Of a stretch of DNA of 63,737 nucleotides, positions 10,167 through 20,072 are shown piece after piece; the stretch's first letter is position 1; every line of letters begins with the position of its first letter. The stretch is from Terrimonas ginsenosidimutans (GTDB lineage Bacteria; Bacteroidota; Bacteroidia; Chitinophagales; Chitinophagaceae). The position numbers and the translations under genes are program-made. The notes under the pieces are model-generated. The model made no database searches and was not told where the DNA came from. It was given only the letters and a program-made list of their open reading frames with translations. The stretch is taken from assembly GCF_022012415.1 (NCBI RefSeq), contig NZ_JAKLTR010000027.1:1-63737 (forward strand). The letters run 5' to 3'.

Positions 10167-13100
10167 TTACTGTGCGGGAAAACAAAACTTATGGATCCCT
10201 GAAAGGAAGCGATGCATCTCTTCCATATTCTTAACAGGCTGAGCTATCAGCAGGAAAAGTTTACCGGTCTGCTTGAGCTTTCCCTTATTGGTTCCTGTCT
10301 GCAGGTATTGAATGATCCTTGTAAAGAGATCGGATTCAAAATATGGAGAATCAGGGCGGTTGATGAAATGACAGCGCAGCACTTCCTCTTTAAGCGACAT
10401 TTTTTCAAAACCAAGATCAACAGCGAGTTTACGGCAGCGTACAGTTATAAAAAGGTCTTCCACCTGCGGCGGGATCTTACCGAAACGGTCATTCAGTTCC
10501 TGGCGCATATCTTCCAGTTCCTGGTCAGTTTCAGAGTTATCCAGTCGCTGATAAAGGGAAAGTCTTTCCGTTACACTTTCCACGTAGCTATCAGGGATGA
10601 GTATTTCAAGATCAGTATCGATCGTACAGTCCTGTACGAAATCATCCTGTTTGGCTATCTCTTCCTTGAACAGTTCTTTGAACTCTGTCCGCTTGAGCTC
10701 TTTGATCGCTTCTTCGAGGATCTTCTGATACATTTCAAAACCGATCTCCGCCATAAAGCCGCTTTGCTCTCCACCCAGCAGGTTTCCGGCACCGCGGATA
10801 TCGAGATCACGCATGGCGATCTGGAAACCGCTGCCCAGTTCGCTGTGTTGTTCGAGCGTTTGCAACCGCTTACGGGAGTCAGCAGGCAATGTGCTCATTG
10901 GAGGCGCCAGCAGATAGCAGAATGCTTTCTTGTTACTACGGCCTACACGTCCGCGAAGCTGGTGAAGATCACTTAACCCGAACTGGTGAGCATTATTGAC
11001 AATGATGGTATTCACATTCGGAATGTCCACACCGCTTTCCACGATGTTTGTACATACAAGTACGTCATAGCGGCGATCAATGAAATCGAGGATCTTTTCC
11101 TCCAGCTCATGACCTTCCATCTGCCCATGGGCAAAACCGATACTAAGATCCGGGCACAAACCCTGGATGATCGCACTCATCTCAGAGAGCCCGTTGATCC
11201 TGTTGTAAATGAAGAATACCTGGCCGCCGCGTTCTGTTTCATAATAGATCGCATCACGGATGAAATCCTGATTATATACCTGCACTTCCGTTTGTATCGG
11301 CTGACGATTGGGCGGAGGTGTATTGATGATGCTAAGATCCCGGGCACCCATCAACGAGAATTGCAGCGTCCGCGGGATAGGCGTTGCAGTAAGCGTTAAA
11401 CAATCTACAGTTGTACGAATGCTTTTGATCTTTTCCTTATGGGCAACACCAAACTTCTGCTCTTCATCCACTACCAGCAATCCAAGGTCTTTGAACTTTA
11501 CTTCTTTACCAAGAATACCATGCGTACCTACGAGTATATCTATCTTTCCTTCTTCCAGTTTCTTCAGCGTTTCTTTTTTCTCTTTAGAAGATTTGAACCG
11601 GTTGAGGTAATCAACCGTCACCGGAAAATCTTTTAACCGTTCACTGAATGTTTTATAGTGCTGGAAGGCAAGAATGGTTGTGGGTACAAGTATCGCAGCC
11701 TGCTTTCCGTCCAGGCATGTTTTGAATGCCGCCCGGACAGCTACTTCTGTTTTCCCGAAACCTACATCACCACAAACCAGGCGGTCCATCGGTGAGGGAG
11801 ATTCCATATCTTTTTTTACATCGCCGATCGCTTTGCTCTGATCGGGAGTGTCTTCATAGATAAAAGATGCCTCAAGTTCTGTTTGCATGTAATTGTCCGG
11901 CGCATGGGAAAAACCTTCCTGCGCCTTTCGTTGAGCATACAATTTGATCAGGTCGAAGGCGATCTCCTTCACTTTCACTTTGGTCTTTTCCTTCAGTTTG
12001 CTCCAAACATCAGAACCAAGCTTGTTTACTTTCGGAACACTTCCTTCCTTCCCTGTATATTTCGCGATCTTGTGCAGTGAGTTGATATTTACATACAGGA
12101 TATCGTTGTTTTTATATAACAATCGCACTGCTTCCTGCAAACGGCCATTCACTTCGAGCTTTTGAAGCCCGCTGTAAACGCCTACGCCATGATCGATATG
12201 CGTTACATAATCTCCCGGCTGCAGCTCACGCAATGTGCGAAGCGTAAGGGCTTTACTTTTATTATACGCCTGTTTTACCTTATACTTATGATATCGCTGG
12301 AATACCTGGTGATCGGTATAGCACACGATCTTCTGATCTTCGTCAATAAACCCCGAGTGAATGGACGTTGATACAGGGTTAAAAACGATAGCCGCATTCA
12401 GATCGTCAAATATGGTTTGCAAACGCTCCAGCTGTTTAGGGTTTTCTGCAAACAGATAGAGCTTAAAGTTCTTTGCTTCCCAGTTTTTCAGATCATTGAT
12501 CAGCAGATCAAATTGTCGGTTGAACGCTGGTTGTTCCTTCGTCAGAAATTCTATTTCAAAAATTTCGTAGGAAGAAGGGAAACTGTTGTCATAACCAAAC
12601 CCAGTAACGTGACGGGTCAGCAGTTTTTCTTCAAAGATCTCTGCGGTGATGAATTCGTGAACCGCTACATCTTTCTTCACCAGCTTATCATCTTCCTCCG
12701 CCTGTTCCTTCCGGCCAAAGGGCAAGCCTCCTTCTGTTCTTCCGGCGATGAACGCAACCAGGTCTTCTTCGTTCTCTGCCAGCTTCGCTTTGCATATTTC
12801 ATAATCCTGCAACCAGACAATAGTATTTTCCGGTAAGAAATCAAACAGGGAAACACGCTCGTCACTTTCAAACTGCGTGTCCACATTTGGAATGATACTC
12901 ACCTGCAGCAATTTTCGCTCGCTCAGTTGAGTTTCAGGATCAACTATCCGGATGGAATCAACTTCATGACCAAACAATTCAATCCTGTAAGGTTTTTCGT
13001 TGCCAAAAGAATAAATATCGAGGATGCCACCGCGAAGCGCAAACTGACCTGGCTCATAAACAAAATCTGTCCGCTCAAAGCCGTAGTCAGCCAGTTGCAG

Positions 13101-13580
13101 CAACAATTTCTCGAGGTTTAGCGTATCACCCGATTTGATATAAATGATATTGGACGACAAAGTCCCGGGGACGACCACTTTTTCAAACAGTGCTTCAGGA
13201 TAAGTGACCAGCACTTTCTTATTACCACCAGCTGCGATCTTGGTCAGTGATTCAGTCCGCAGCATCACATGCGAAGAATTCAGCAACCTGTAGTTCTTCC
13301 TGTTTTTAAAAGAGGACGGAAAATAGAAAATATCAAGTGCACCGGTCAGATTTTCCAGCGTATTATGGAAATACGCCGCTTCCTCTGCATCATTCAGGAT
13401 GATCAGGTGGTTCAGTTGTGCGCAGGACGGATGCAAAAAAGTAGCGGCTGTAATGAACTCAGCCGAGCTGCCTCTTAGGCCTGCGAGAAATATCTTTTGA
13501 GGTTGGGAAAAAGAAAGCCTGTCCGCCAATTGAAACAGGCGGGGGGTATCCTGATACTGCTGCAACAATTCCTTCGTCAT
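10167..13580 (-). CDS. mfd: Transcription-repair coupling factor Mfd
   Basis: The 1137-residue protein shows the Mfd domain order. A UvrB-like N-terminal region comes first, then a CarD/RNA-polymerase-interaction domain around residues 450-520 (GDYVTHIDHGVGVYSG), then an SF2 translocase. The translocase has Walker A GDVGFGKTE (~602), a DEEQ box (VVDEEQKFGV, ~705), TATPIPRTLQFSLMG and the QLRGRVGRS motif VI (~875). A TRCF C-terminal domain closes it. It removes stalled RNA polymerase at lesions and recruits UvrA. The start ATG at 13580 opens directly before a repeat-rich intergenic stretch, which may hold its promoter. Confidence 0.97.
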   Translation of the reverse strand: MTKELLQQYQDTPRLFQLADRLSFSQPQKIFLAGLRGSSAEFITAATFLHPSCAQLNHLIILNDAEEAAYFHNTLENLTGALDIFYFPSSFKNRKNYRLLNSSHVMLRTESLTKIAAGGNKKVLVTYPEALFEKVVVPGTLSSNIIYIKSGDTLNLEKLLLQLADYGFERTDFVYEPGQFALRGGILDIYSFGNEKPYRIELFGHEVDSIRIVDPETQLSERKLLQVSIIPNVDTQFESDERVSLFDFLPENTIVWLQDYEICKAKLAENEEDLVAFIAGRTEGGLPFGRKEQAEEDDKLVKKDVAVHEFITAEIFEEKLLTRHVTGFGYDNSFPSSYEIFEIEFLTKEQPAFNRQFDLLINDLKNWEAKNFKLYLFAENPKQLERLQTIFDDLNAAIVFNPVSTSIHSGFIDEDQKIVCYTDHQVFQRYHKYKVKQAYNKSKALTLRTLRELQPGDYVTHIDHGVGVYSGLQKLEVNGRLQEAVRLLYKNNDILYVNINSLHKIAKYTGKEGSVPKVNKLGSDVWSKLKEKTKVKVKEIAFDLIKLYAQRKAQEGFSHAPDNYMQTELEASFIYEDTPDQSKAIGDVKKDMESPSPMDRLVCGDVGFGKTEVAVRAAFKTCLDGKQAAILVPTTILAFQHYKTFSERLKDFPVTVDYLNRFKSSKEKKETLKKLEEGKIDILVGTHGILGKEVKFKDLGLLVVDEEQKFGVAHKEKIKSIRTTVDCLTLTATPIPRTLQFSLMGARDLSIINTPPPNRQPIQTEVQVYNQDFIRDAIYYETERGGQVFFIYNRINGLSEMSAIIQGLCPDLSIGFAHGQMEGHELEEKILDFIDRRYDVLVCTNIVESGVDIPNVNTIIVNNAHQFGLSDLHQLRGRVGRSNKKAFCYLLAPPMSTLPADSRKRLQTLEQHSELGSGFQIAMRDLDIRGAGNLLGGEQSGFMAEIGFEMYQKILEEAIKELKRTEFKELFKEEIAKQDDFVQDCTIDTDLEILIPDSYVESVTERLSLYQRLDNSETDQELEDMRQELNDRFGKIPPQVEDLFITVRCRKLAVDLGFEKMSLKEEVLRCHFINRPDSPYFESDLFTRIIQYLQTGTNKGKLKQTGKLFLLIAQPVKNMEEMHRFLSGIHKFCFPAQ

Positions 13581-14173
13581 ATAACGGATGCAAAGTTAGG
13601 GGAATGAAGGGAGACCGCGGACGAAGACCACAGATGACCGATGACCGATGGCCGATGGCCGATGATCGATGATCGATGGCCGATGGCGGATGGCCGATGG
13701 CGGATGGCCGATGACCGATGACCGATGGCCGATGACCGATAGCCGATGACCGATAGCCGATGACCGATGGCCGATGACCGATGGCCGATAGCCGATGGCC
13801 GATGGCCGAAAGTACATAGACCCATTAGCCCCATGCACTATACCACCTTGCGGCAATAGCCTCCCTCCAGATGCCGCATTCGGCCATCGGCCATCGAACT
13901 GCTGCAGGAAAATCTCTTATTCAAATGACATGGGACCCGTCGCCCGGGCCTGAGCCCTATCTGGCTCATTTTCACTATTTAAGTATAAACACTTATCAAA
14001 ACCTTGTACTTTCTCTTAATTTTATTTACCTTTTCTGGGCATTCGACACAATAAAGCGTGCAAATCAGCATTAATTAAGTCCACCATTAGCATTTTCCGG
14101 GTACCTCCTGTAAAGGGTTATTCCCTGATATGAGTCCGGCGGAACCGGGAAGTGTTAAACCAACCATCTGTAC
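13581..14173. other. 593-bp divergent intergenic region between mfd and a T9SS cargo gene
   Basis: Apart from the heptamer array and its short inverted partner, I see only A/T-rich promoter-like sequence near 13970-14100. There is no credible small gene and no RNA structure that I can support. Confidence 0.5.
13631..13812. repeat. 26-unit in-phase heptamer tandem array (CCGATGR)
   Basis: The sequence is exactly 26 consecutive 7-bp units with no phase slip over 182 bp. The consensus is CCGATG(A/G), with variants CCGATAG, TCGATGA and CGGATGG. A shorter inverted stretch (CGGCCATCGGCCATCG, 13881-13896) lies downstream and could pair with it. The array is in the upstream region of mfd (start 13580). 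The open frames running through it (repeating GHRSSAI-type peptides) are artefacts of the repeat. Confidence 0.9.
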
Positions 14174-15586
14174 ATGAACCAATATCCTACCACTGGCAAG
14201 CGCTTTAAGGCGTTAACAGCCACCTATTTGATTTTGCCGTTACTGGCATCTGCACTTTATCTGCCTGCCCGGTCACAGGGAGTGACAGGCATTATCACCG
14301 ATTACGGCGGTTTTTGGAAAACCAGCACCACGACAGTAAACCCCATAAAACCCGACAACAGTCATAACCTGCTGGCATTCACCTGGAATGGTACCCAATA
14401 CGCCACAGGCGCTAATAATCCCCTGCTGACCTCCCGCGGAGAGACATATGTGAATGGCGATTGGTGGTCGATGAACATATATTCGTATACCGGTTCTATG
14501 AATGACGCCCTGATCGCGCTCGGACAGATGTATGACGGCGTAGACAACGGCGCCAGCACGCCTCCTCCCTCAAACGCTAATTTCACTGATTACCTCAGAG
14601 ACGGTATCAAAGGGCTTGATCTGGGAACCGGCATTTCCAATCTTCCGTCAAACAATTCATTCACCTTTTTTGCGCATAGCCTGAACGTCGCGAGAATAGG
14701 CGACGGAGTACCGGATATTCTGATCACCCAGTTTGCCCAACCCGGTACAGAAACATACGAGTTCCTGAATTCGTCCGGGGTCCGCGTCGGGAATGCGGTA
14801 ACGGTAAATTTTAACAGTGTTACCCGCGTAGCGAACTGGACCATCGACTTCTATAATGCTACCTCCATGGCGCTGACGTCAAGCCTCCGGAAAACAGAGC
14901 GGGAACTCAGACTTTGGGCAGCAGATCTTAGCTTATTTGGGATAAATTCTACTAATGCCCCCAGCGTCGCCAGGTTCAGGATCCATATGTCCGGTGCCAG
15001 CGACTTCGCTTTCTCGGCTTATAACAATCAAACCATCGTCATTTCCAATACACTGCCCGTAACTTTAAAAGATTTCAGGGCACAGGTATCCGGTCAGAAA
15101 GTTGAACTGAACTGGTCAACACTCTCCGAAAGCAGTACCAAGTATTTTATCGTTGAAAAAAGTCGCGGTACAGACTATCTACCAGTGGATACGATCAAGG
15201 CCAATGGCCAGTCGGCTGAACAAAAGGACTATCGGGCTTATGATCCTTCCCCATCCAACGGCACATCCAATTACCGCCTCCGCATCGTAGATAATAATGG
15301 CTCCATAAAATACAGCCAGGTGGTTCCGGTGTTTTTCGAGAAAACAGGTGTTGTATCACTTTACCCCAATCCGACCTCCGGCTCTATTACCATCCTTCAT
15401 CCGGCAGGATCGTCGGGTGACAGGGTACAGATCTTTGATCCGGCAGGCAGGCAGGTATTGCAACAGGACCTGTTGAAAGGGAAAACCTTTACATCGGTCA
15501 ATATGCAATCACTGGCAAGAGGGGTTTATCACGTGACACTCAGGTCAAATGGTGTGCTCAGAACAGAACAGGTGCTTTTGCAGTAA
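14174..15586 (+). CDS. Secreted T9SS type A cargo protein of unknown function
   Basis: The product has 470 residues. Residues 1-36 form a signal peptide ending ..LYLPARSQG. Residues ~37-290 form one domain with many aromatic and Gly/Asn residues (GGFWKTS, NPLLTSRGETYVNGDWW) and no recognisable catalytic motif. Residues ~293-385 look like the fibronectin-type segment common ahead of sorting domains (LPVTLKDFRAQVSGQKVELNWST). The last ~75 residues are a type A T9SS sorting domain (VSLYPNPTSGSITIL ... LARGVYHVTLRSNG). It stands alone before a bidirectional terminator. It is probably a surface or released protein; the role is unknown. Confidence 0.88.
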   Translation: MNQYPTTGKRFKALTATYLILPLLASALYLPARSQGVTGIITDYGGFWKTSTTTVNPIKPDNSHNLLAFTWNGTQYATGANNPLLTSRGETYVNGDWWSMNIYSYTGSMNDALIALGQMYDGVDNGASTPPPSNANFTDYLRDGIKGLDLGTGISNLPSNNSFTFFAHSLNVARIGDGVPDILITQFAQPGTETYEFLNSSGVRVGNAVTVNFNSVTRVANWTIDFYNATSMALTSSLRKTERELRLWAADLSLFGINSTNAPSVARFRIHMSGASDFAFSAYNNQTIVISNTLPVTLKDFRAQVSGQKVELNWSTLSESSTKYFIVEKSRGTDYLPVDTIKANGQSAEQKDYRAYDPSPSNGTSNYRLRIVDNNGSIKYSQVVPVFFEKTGVVSLYPNPTSGSITILHPAGSSGDRVQIFDPAGRQVLQQDLLKGKTFTSVNMQSLARGVYHVTLRSNGVLRTEQVLLQ

Positions 15587-15603
15587 CCAGACGATCTATG
15601 CAT

Positions 15604-15642
15604 AAAAAGAAAGGTCCCGTTCATTGCGGGACCTTTCTTTTT
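15604..15642. terminator. Bidirectional terminator between convergent genes
   Basis: A perfect 16-bp stem (arms 15604-15619 and 15627-15642) closes a 7-nt loop. The stem core is AAGGTCCCG/CGGGACCTT with A-runs on one side and T-runs on the other, so it works in both directions. It sits between the stop codons of the T9SS cargo gene and the convergent lipoprotein-like gene. Confidence 0.92.
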
Positions 15643-15656
15643 ATAGCGTAACCGGT

Positions 15657-16118
15657 CTAGTATACAGCATCATAATCTGCCCTGAATTCTACATCGGTGT
15701 ATTTACCGGTAAGCACCTCAACGGGGTATATATTATTTTTCGCGTCGAACAGGTTTGCGTAAAAGTTTCCATCCTTTTTCACAAACAATGAATAGTTGCC
15801 GGGAGGCAGTTTGATCGAAAAGGCGCCGGAAGCGTCAGTTTTGATGGTCTTGACCAGCGGCGTATTGATCTGGCTGTAAAAGCTGGTGCTGCCGACCCTG
15901 GTAACTTGTTCAAGATTGGTCAGCTCATAGATAAAAAGCTCCGTTTCAAACCCTTGCGGGGTTGATGGCGGCCGATCCGGAGAAGGCATCTGGTTACCTT
16001 TTACAAGATAGACATGCCCTTTCATGCCAGAGCGGGAACATCCCATGTCATTGCTGGTGGTAAGTGCCAACAAACCGAGGGCTAATAAAGGCATCGACCA
16101 AAAATTGTAGCTCTTCAT
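15657..16118 (-). CDS. Small exported protein with carboxypeptidase regulatory-like (Ig-fold) domain
   Basis: The 153-residue product has a hydrophobic N-terminus (MPLLALGLLALTTSNDMGC). The Cys at about residue 27 sits in a weak lipobox, so it may be a lipoprotein. The C-terminal half has the sequence pattern of a CarboxypepD_reg/transthyretin-like sandwich: TIKTDASGAFSIKLPPGNYSLFVKKDG followed by YPVEVLTGKYTDVEFRADYDAVY. Such domains are usually accessory and surface-located. It is divergent from the second subtilase (start 16199) with a ~80-bp shared promoter region. Confidence 0.75.
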   Translation of the reverse strand: MKSYNFWSMPLLALGLLALTTSNDMGCSRSGMKGHVYLVKGNQMPSPDRPPSTPQGFETELFIYELTNLEQVTRVGSTSFYSQINTPLVKTIKTDASGAFSIKLPPGNYSLFVKKDGNFYANLFDAKNNIYPVEVLTGKYTDVEFRADYDAVY

Positions 16119-16198
16119 AACTTAACGCGTTTGCAATTAGTGTAATTTAGAATGTTGTTTCGACATACCCATCGACCACCAAAACAGAATTGAAAAAT

Positions 16199-19100
16199 AT
16201 GCGATTTTTTTCAGTACGCTTACTAATTATCGTAATGGCTACCGGCTGTTGCGGACATGCTTTCGCCCAGGTGAAAACGAATACAGAGGTTTTACGTCAA
16301 AAGGCGGTCCAGGAGGCAGCCAGGGAGAAAGTACTTCATGAGGAGGTAATAAAGCTCGCTAAACAAAAAAACTGGGATACGCTAAGGATCCTCCCAAATG
16401 GCGGCATCTCCAAACTTGTTGGCGTGGATGGGTTTGGCCTACCATTGTATGTCTCCACCCATAGTAATCTTGCAGCAGCTGCAACGATCGGCACAAACAA
16501 ACTGTGGCCGGGCGGGACTACAGGACTCAATCTCTCCGGGTCATCAGCGAATGTAAAAGGAAAACTGGCTGTCTGGGATGGTGGACGCGTACGCGAAACA
16601 CACGTTGAACTGGTTGGTAGAGTAACACAGAAAGATAACGCGACTACACTGAGCGAACACGCGACACACGTTGCGGGGACACTTACCGCAACCGGTGTTA
16701 ACCCTAATGCAAAAGGGATGAGCTTCGGCCTGCAGGAGTTACTCGCTTATGATTTCACTTCCGATAACAGCGAAATGACCACTGCCGCACCTAACCTTCT
16801 CGTTTCAAACCACTCCTATGGATTTAATGCCGGATGGAATTATAATACGAACGTCACTCCTAACCGCTGGGAATTCCTCGGTCGCTTTGATGCAACCGAA
16901 GATTACAGATTCGGCTATTACTCAAACGATGCCGCTACATGGGATGAGATCTCTTACAACGCACCTTTTTATCTCATCGTAAAATCAGCGGGTAATAACC
17001 GGAATGAGAACGGGCCGGCGGTTGGTCAGCCATACTGGCGATACAACGCATCCGGCGTGATGGAAGCCGCTGGCAACCGCCCGGCAGGCATCAGCAGCAA
17101 CAACAGCTATGAGATCCTCTCAACAAACAGTACCGCTAAAAATATCTTGCTGATCGGTGCAGTAAATGCCATACCCACAGGCTATTCCCGCGCGGAAGAT
17201 GTAGTAATGTCAAACTTCAGCAGCTGGGGACCTACCGATGATGGACGCATCAAACCGGATGTAGTGGCAAATGGTGTCAATCTGCTATCCAGCATATCAG
17301 CATCCAATACTTCTTACGGAGTATCGAGCGGAACATCCATGTCCAGTCCCAATGCATCCGGATCATTGCTGTTGCTGCAGGAATACTATGCACAAAAGAA
17401 TAGCGGCAACTTCATGCGTGCCGCTACATTGAAAGGGATCGTGATCCATACCGCTGATGAAGCCGGAACATCACCCGGCCCTGACTACCAGTTCGGCTGG
17501 GGATTGATCAACATGCAGAGAGCAGCGGACATGATCACGAATAATAACAACGGCACACTTATCAGGGAAGAAGTACTGGCGAATGGCGGCAAACTTACGC
17601 TGCCTGTTGTTGCATCAGGAGATGGAGTATTGCGCGCAACTATTTCATGGACTGATCCGAAAGGAACTGTAGAGCCGATCGCCAACGCATTGAATAATCC
17701 GAATAGAAAACTGATCAACGACCTCGATATCGTGATCAAAAGAGGGGCAACCGAATATCGCCCATGGATCCTTACACCGGCAGTTCCGGCTGCCGCAGCG
17801 ACCCGCGGAGATAACATCCTGGATAACGTTGAAAAGATCGAATTGCCCGACGTGATCCCCGGTGAAACCTATACCATCGAGATCACTCACAAAGGCACAC
17901 TTCAGGCAGCTTCTCAGGCTTATTCATTATTGGTAAGCGGTATTACTGCCCAGTCCTATTGCGCCTCGAATCCAACCAGTACTGCGGGTGCAAGAATTGA
18001 CAGCGTTTCCTTTTCAACCATTCGTCGCCAGAATCCTGCCGGATGCACCGGATATACGAACAACACTTCCATCCTTGGTACTGTAGAGGCCAGCCAGGTC
18101 CTTCCGATCTTCGTCCGCCTGAACAGCTGCGATGCAACCAGCACTGATAAAGTGGTCAAAGTATTCATCGACGCCAATAACGACGGAGACTTTACTGATG
18201 CCAATGAAACCCTCGCAACCAGTGGAGTGATCAATGGAAACGGAGATTTCACCGGAAGCATCACCATTCCTTCTTCAATGACCGTCGGCAGATACTCTAT
18301 CCTGCGGATCGTGATGCAGGAGACAAATAACGCGGCAGGCGTGACCCCATGCGGAACCTACACAAGAGGAGAAACCCAGGATTACCGGATCCTGGTGGTC
18401 ACACCCTCCCTTGATTTCGGTATATCCGAACTGGTATCTCCGGAACAAGGCAATTGTGCTGCAACCGCGCAATATGTATCTGTCCGCATCCGCAACAATG
18501 GCTCGGCTAACAAGAAAGATATTCCATTGACCGCAGTGGTCCGGCAGGGAACAACGACAGTAGCAACACTGACGGCAACCTATGCCGATACTATCCTTGC
18601 ATTCACGGACGAAATATACACATTCCAGACTCCGGTAGAGATCGCTCCTGGATTACCTTATACCGTTACGGTAACGACTGCATTCCCCGGTGATCAGAAT
18701 CCCGCTAATGACCAAACCGTATTCAGTTTCACGAGTCGGGCGAAAGCCGCAGCTCCGGCAGGCACAGCGGTCATCTGCGGAACCACCGCCCAGCTGAATG
18801 TAACAGCCGCAAACAATTCCGTCGCCTACAGCTGGTATACCACCGCATCGGCAACCACGCCACTTGTTACAGGCGCAATGGCCAATACAAGTACGATCCA
18901 ACCAACCTACTACCTGAGTTCAGGAGAGATCTCTAAACTCGGTCCGGTGAATAAGCAGGCCTTTACCGATGGAGGGTATAATGCTTTCAGCGGTAATATC
19001 GTCAAGTTCACCACATCTGCGCCGGTGACGATGCAGACGGCAAGATTATACATCGGAACACCTGGCAAGATCACTTTTACTCTTCGTCAGGTCACAACTG

Positions 19101-19981
19101 AAAATGCAGACGGTTCTTATTCGTATTATGCGATCTCATCGAAAACGATCGATGTTACTGCTACTGCACCAACACCGCCTGTTCTGGGCGCTTCAAATAA
19201 TAACCCGGCGGATGCAGGTGCTGTTTATTACCTCGGCATCGACTTTCCGACTCCTGCCAACTATTACCTGCTGATCACCTGCAGCGATGGTGCCTCTATC
19301 TACAGAAGTAACAATATCACTTCTACCACACACTATCCATATACTGTTCCGGGAGTGATCTCCATTACAGGAAATACAGCCACAGACCCTGCGGGCGTTG
19401 ATCAGAATTATTTCCAGAAGTTCTATTACTTCTATTATGATATCGGCCTTAAACTGCCCTATTGCGCGTCAGACCGCGCAGCGATCGTGGCAACCACACC
19501 AACAGCACCAGTGATCACACAGAACGGTAACGTGCTTACCAGCAGCGTGGCAACCGGTAATCAGTGGTACCTGAACGGCTTCGCCGTTAGTGGAGCAACC
19601 GAACAAACATTTACACCAACAACCAATGGAATATATACCGTCGCGATCAGCAGCGGTGCATGTATCCTTACTTCAAACCAGATCAATTTTACCACAACCG
19701 CTGTAGTGAATGTTGATCCGGATGAGATCGGTATGAAAGTGTCTCCCAATCCTGCACCGGCAGGAAGGTTCACACTTCAACTGAATACAAACACAAGAAG
19801 CAATCTTGATATTTCGCTTTTGAATATGACCGGCCAGCAGGTATACAAAGAACAGATACCTAACTTCTCCGGCCGCTTAAGCAAACAGATCGAACCGGCA
19901 AGGCTTTCTGCCGGCGTTTATTATCTGCGGGTCATCCACGATAAAAAATCCTACATCCGTAAAGTTGTTGTACTGGAGTAA
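16199..19981 (+). CDS. Secreted S8 serine protease with GEVED-like and T9SS type A domains
   Basis: The product has ~1260 residues. I chose the ATG at 16199 over an in-frame TTG at 16190, since it leaves a standard signal peptide ending GHAFAQ. The catalytic S8 domain has Asp127 (LAVWDGG), His154 (SEHATHVAGT), oxyanion Asn266 (KSAGNN) and Ser380 (SSGTSMSSP). A jelly-roll segment follows, then a GEVED-like domain (VKVFIDANNDGDFTDANET ... GETQDYRILV), CARDB-like and Ig-like modules. The C-terminus is a type A sorting domain (VSPNPAPAGRFTLQL ... LSAGVYYLRVIHD). It is a second large extracellular protease, with a domain order distinct from the one at 4571-9961. A strong terminator follows it. Confidence 0.93.
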   Translation: MRFFSVRLLIIVMATGCCGHAFAQVKTNTEVLRQKAVQEAAREKVLHEEVIKLAKQKNWDTLRILPNGGISKLVGVDGFGLPLYVSTHSNLAAAATIGTNKLWPGGTTGLNLSGSSANVKGKLAVWDGGRVRETHVELVGRVTQKDNATTLSEHATHVAGTLTATGVNPNAKGMSFGLQELLAYDFTSDNSEMTTAAPNLLVSNHSYGFNAGWNYNTNVTPNRWEFLGRFDATEDYRFGYYSNDAATWDEISYNAPFYLIVKSAGNNRNENGPAVGQPYWRYNASGVMEAAGNRPAGISSNNSYEILSTNSTAKNILLIGAVNAIPTGYSRAEDVVMSNFSSWGPTDDGRIKPDVVANGVNLLSSISASNTSYGVSSGTSMSSPNASGSLLLLQEYYAQKNSGNFMRAATLKGIVIHTADEAGTSPGPDYQFGWGLINMQRAADMITNNNNGTLIREEVLANGGKLTLPVVASGDGVLRATISWTDPKGTVEPIANALNNPNRKLINDLDIVIKRGATEYRPWILTPAVPAAAATRGDNILDNVEKIELPDVIPGETYTIEITHKGTLQAASQAYSLLVSGITAQSYCASNPTSTAGARIDSVSFSTIRRQNPAGCTGYTNNTSILGTVEASQVLPIFVRLNSCDATSTDKVVKVFIDANNDGDFTDANETLATSGVINGNGDFTGSITIPSSMTVGRYSILRIVMQETNNAAGVTPCGTYTRGETQDYRILVVTPSLDFGISELVSPEQGNCAATAQYVSVRIRNNGSANKKDIPLTAVVRQGTTTVATLTATYADTILAFTDEIYTFQTPVEIAPGLPYTVTVTTAFPGDQNPANDQTVFSFTSRAKAAAPAGTAVICGTTAQLNVTAANNSVAYSWYTTASATTPLVTGAMANTSTIQPTYYLSSGEISKLGPVNKQAFTDGGYNAFSGNIVKFTTSAPVTMQTARLYIGTPGKITFTLRQVTTENADGSYSYYAISSKTIDVTATAPTPPVLGASNNNPADAGAVYYLGIDFPTPANYYLLITCSDGASIYRSNNITSTTHYPYTVPGVISITGNTATDPAGVDQNYFQKFYYFYYDIGLKLPYCASDRAAIVATTPTAPVITQNGNVLTSSVATGNQWYLNGFAVSGATEQTFTPTTNGIYTVAISSGACILTSNQINFTTTAVVNVDPDEIGMKVSPNPAPAGRFTLQLNTNTRSNLDISLLNMTGQQVYKEQIPNFSGRLSKQIEPARLSAGVYYLRVIHDKKSYIRKVVVLE

Positions 19982-19995
19982 TTGAATCGAAACAA

Positions 19996-20037
19996 TACAA
20001 GAAAGGGGATAAGAGTTTTCTTATCCCCTTTCTTGTA
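19996..20037 (+). terminator. Strong Rho-independent terminator after the second subtilase
   Basis: A perfect 18-bp stem (arms 19996-20013 and 20020-20037, core GAAAGGGGATAAG/CTTATCCCCTTTC) closes a 6-nt loop. It begins 15 bp after the stop codon. Confidence 0.9.
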
Positions 20038-20072
20038 TATAAGAAGCAAAAGTTGGGGATGGGAAGGGAGAA

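Noticed and set aside
10212-10976. 254-residue plus-strand frame inside mfd
   Set aside because: It is antisense to a clearly conserved mfd region, and its composition is that of a shadow frame.
13631-13812. CRISPR-like array
   Set aside because: The repeat unit is 7 bp with no spacers and no cas genes are present in the window.
13577-13856. Open frames of 85 and 86 residues with repeating GHRSSAIGHR-type peptide
   Set aside because: They are just translations of the CCGATGR heptamer array, with no start signal and a repeated low-complexity product.
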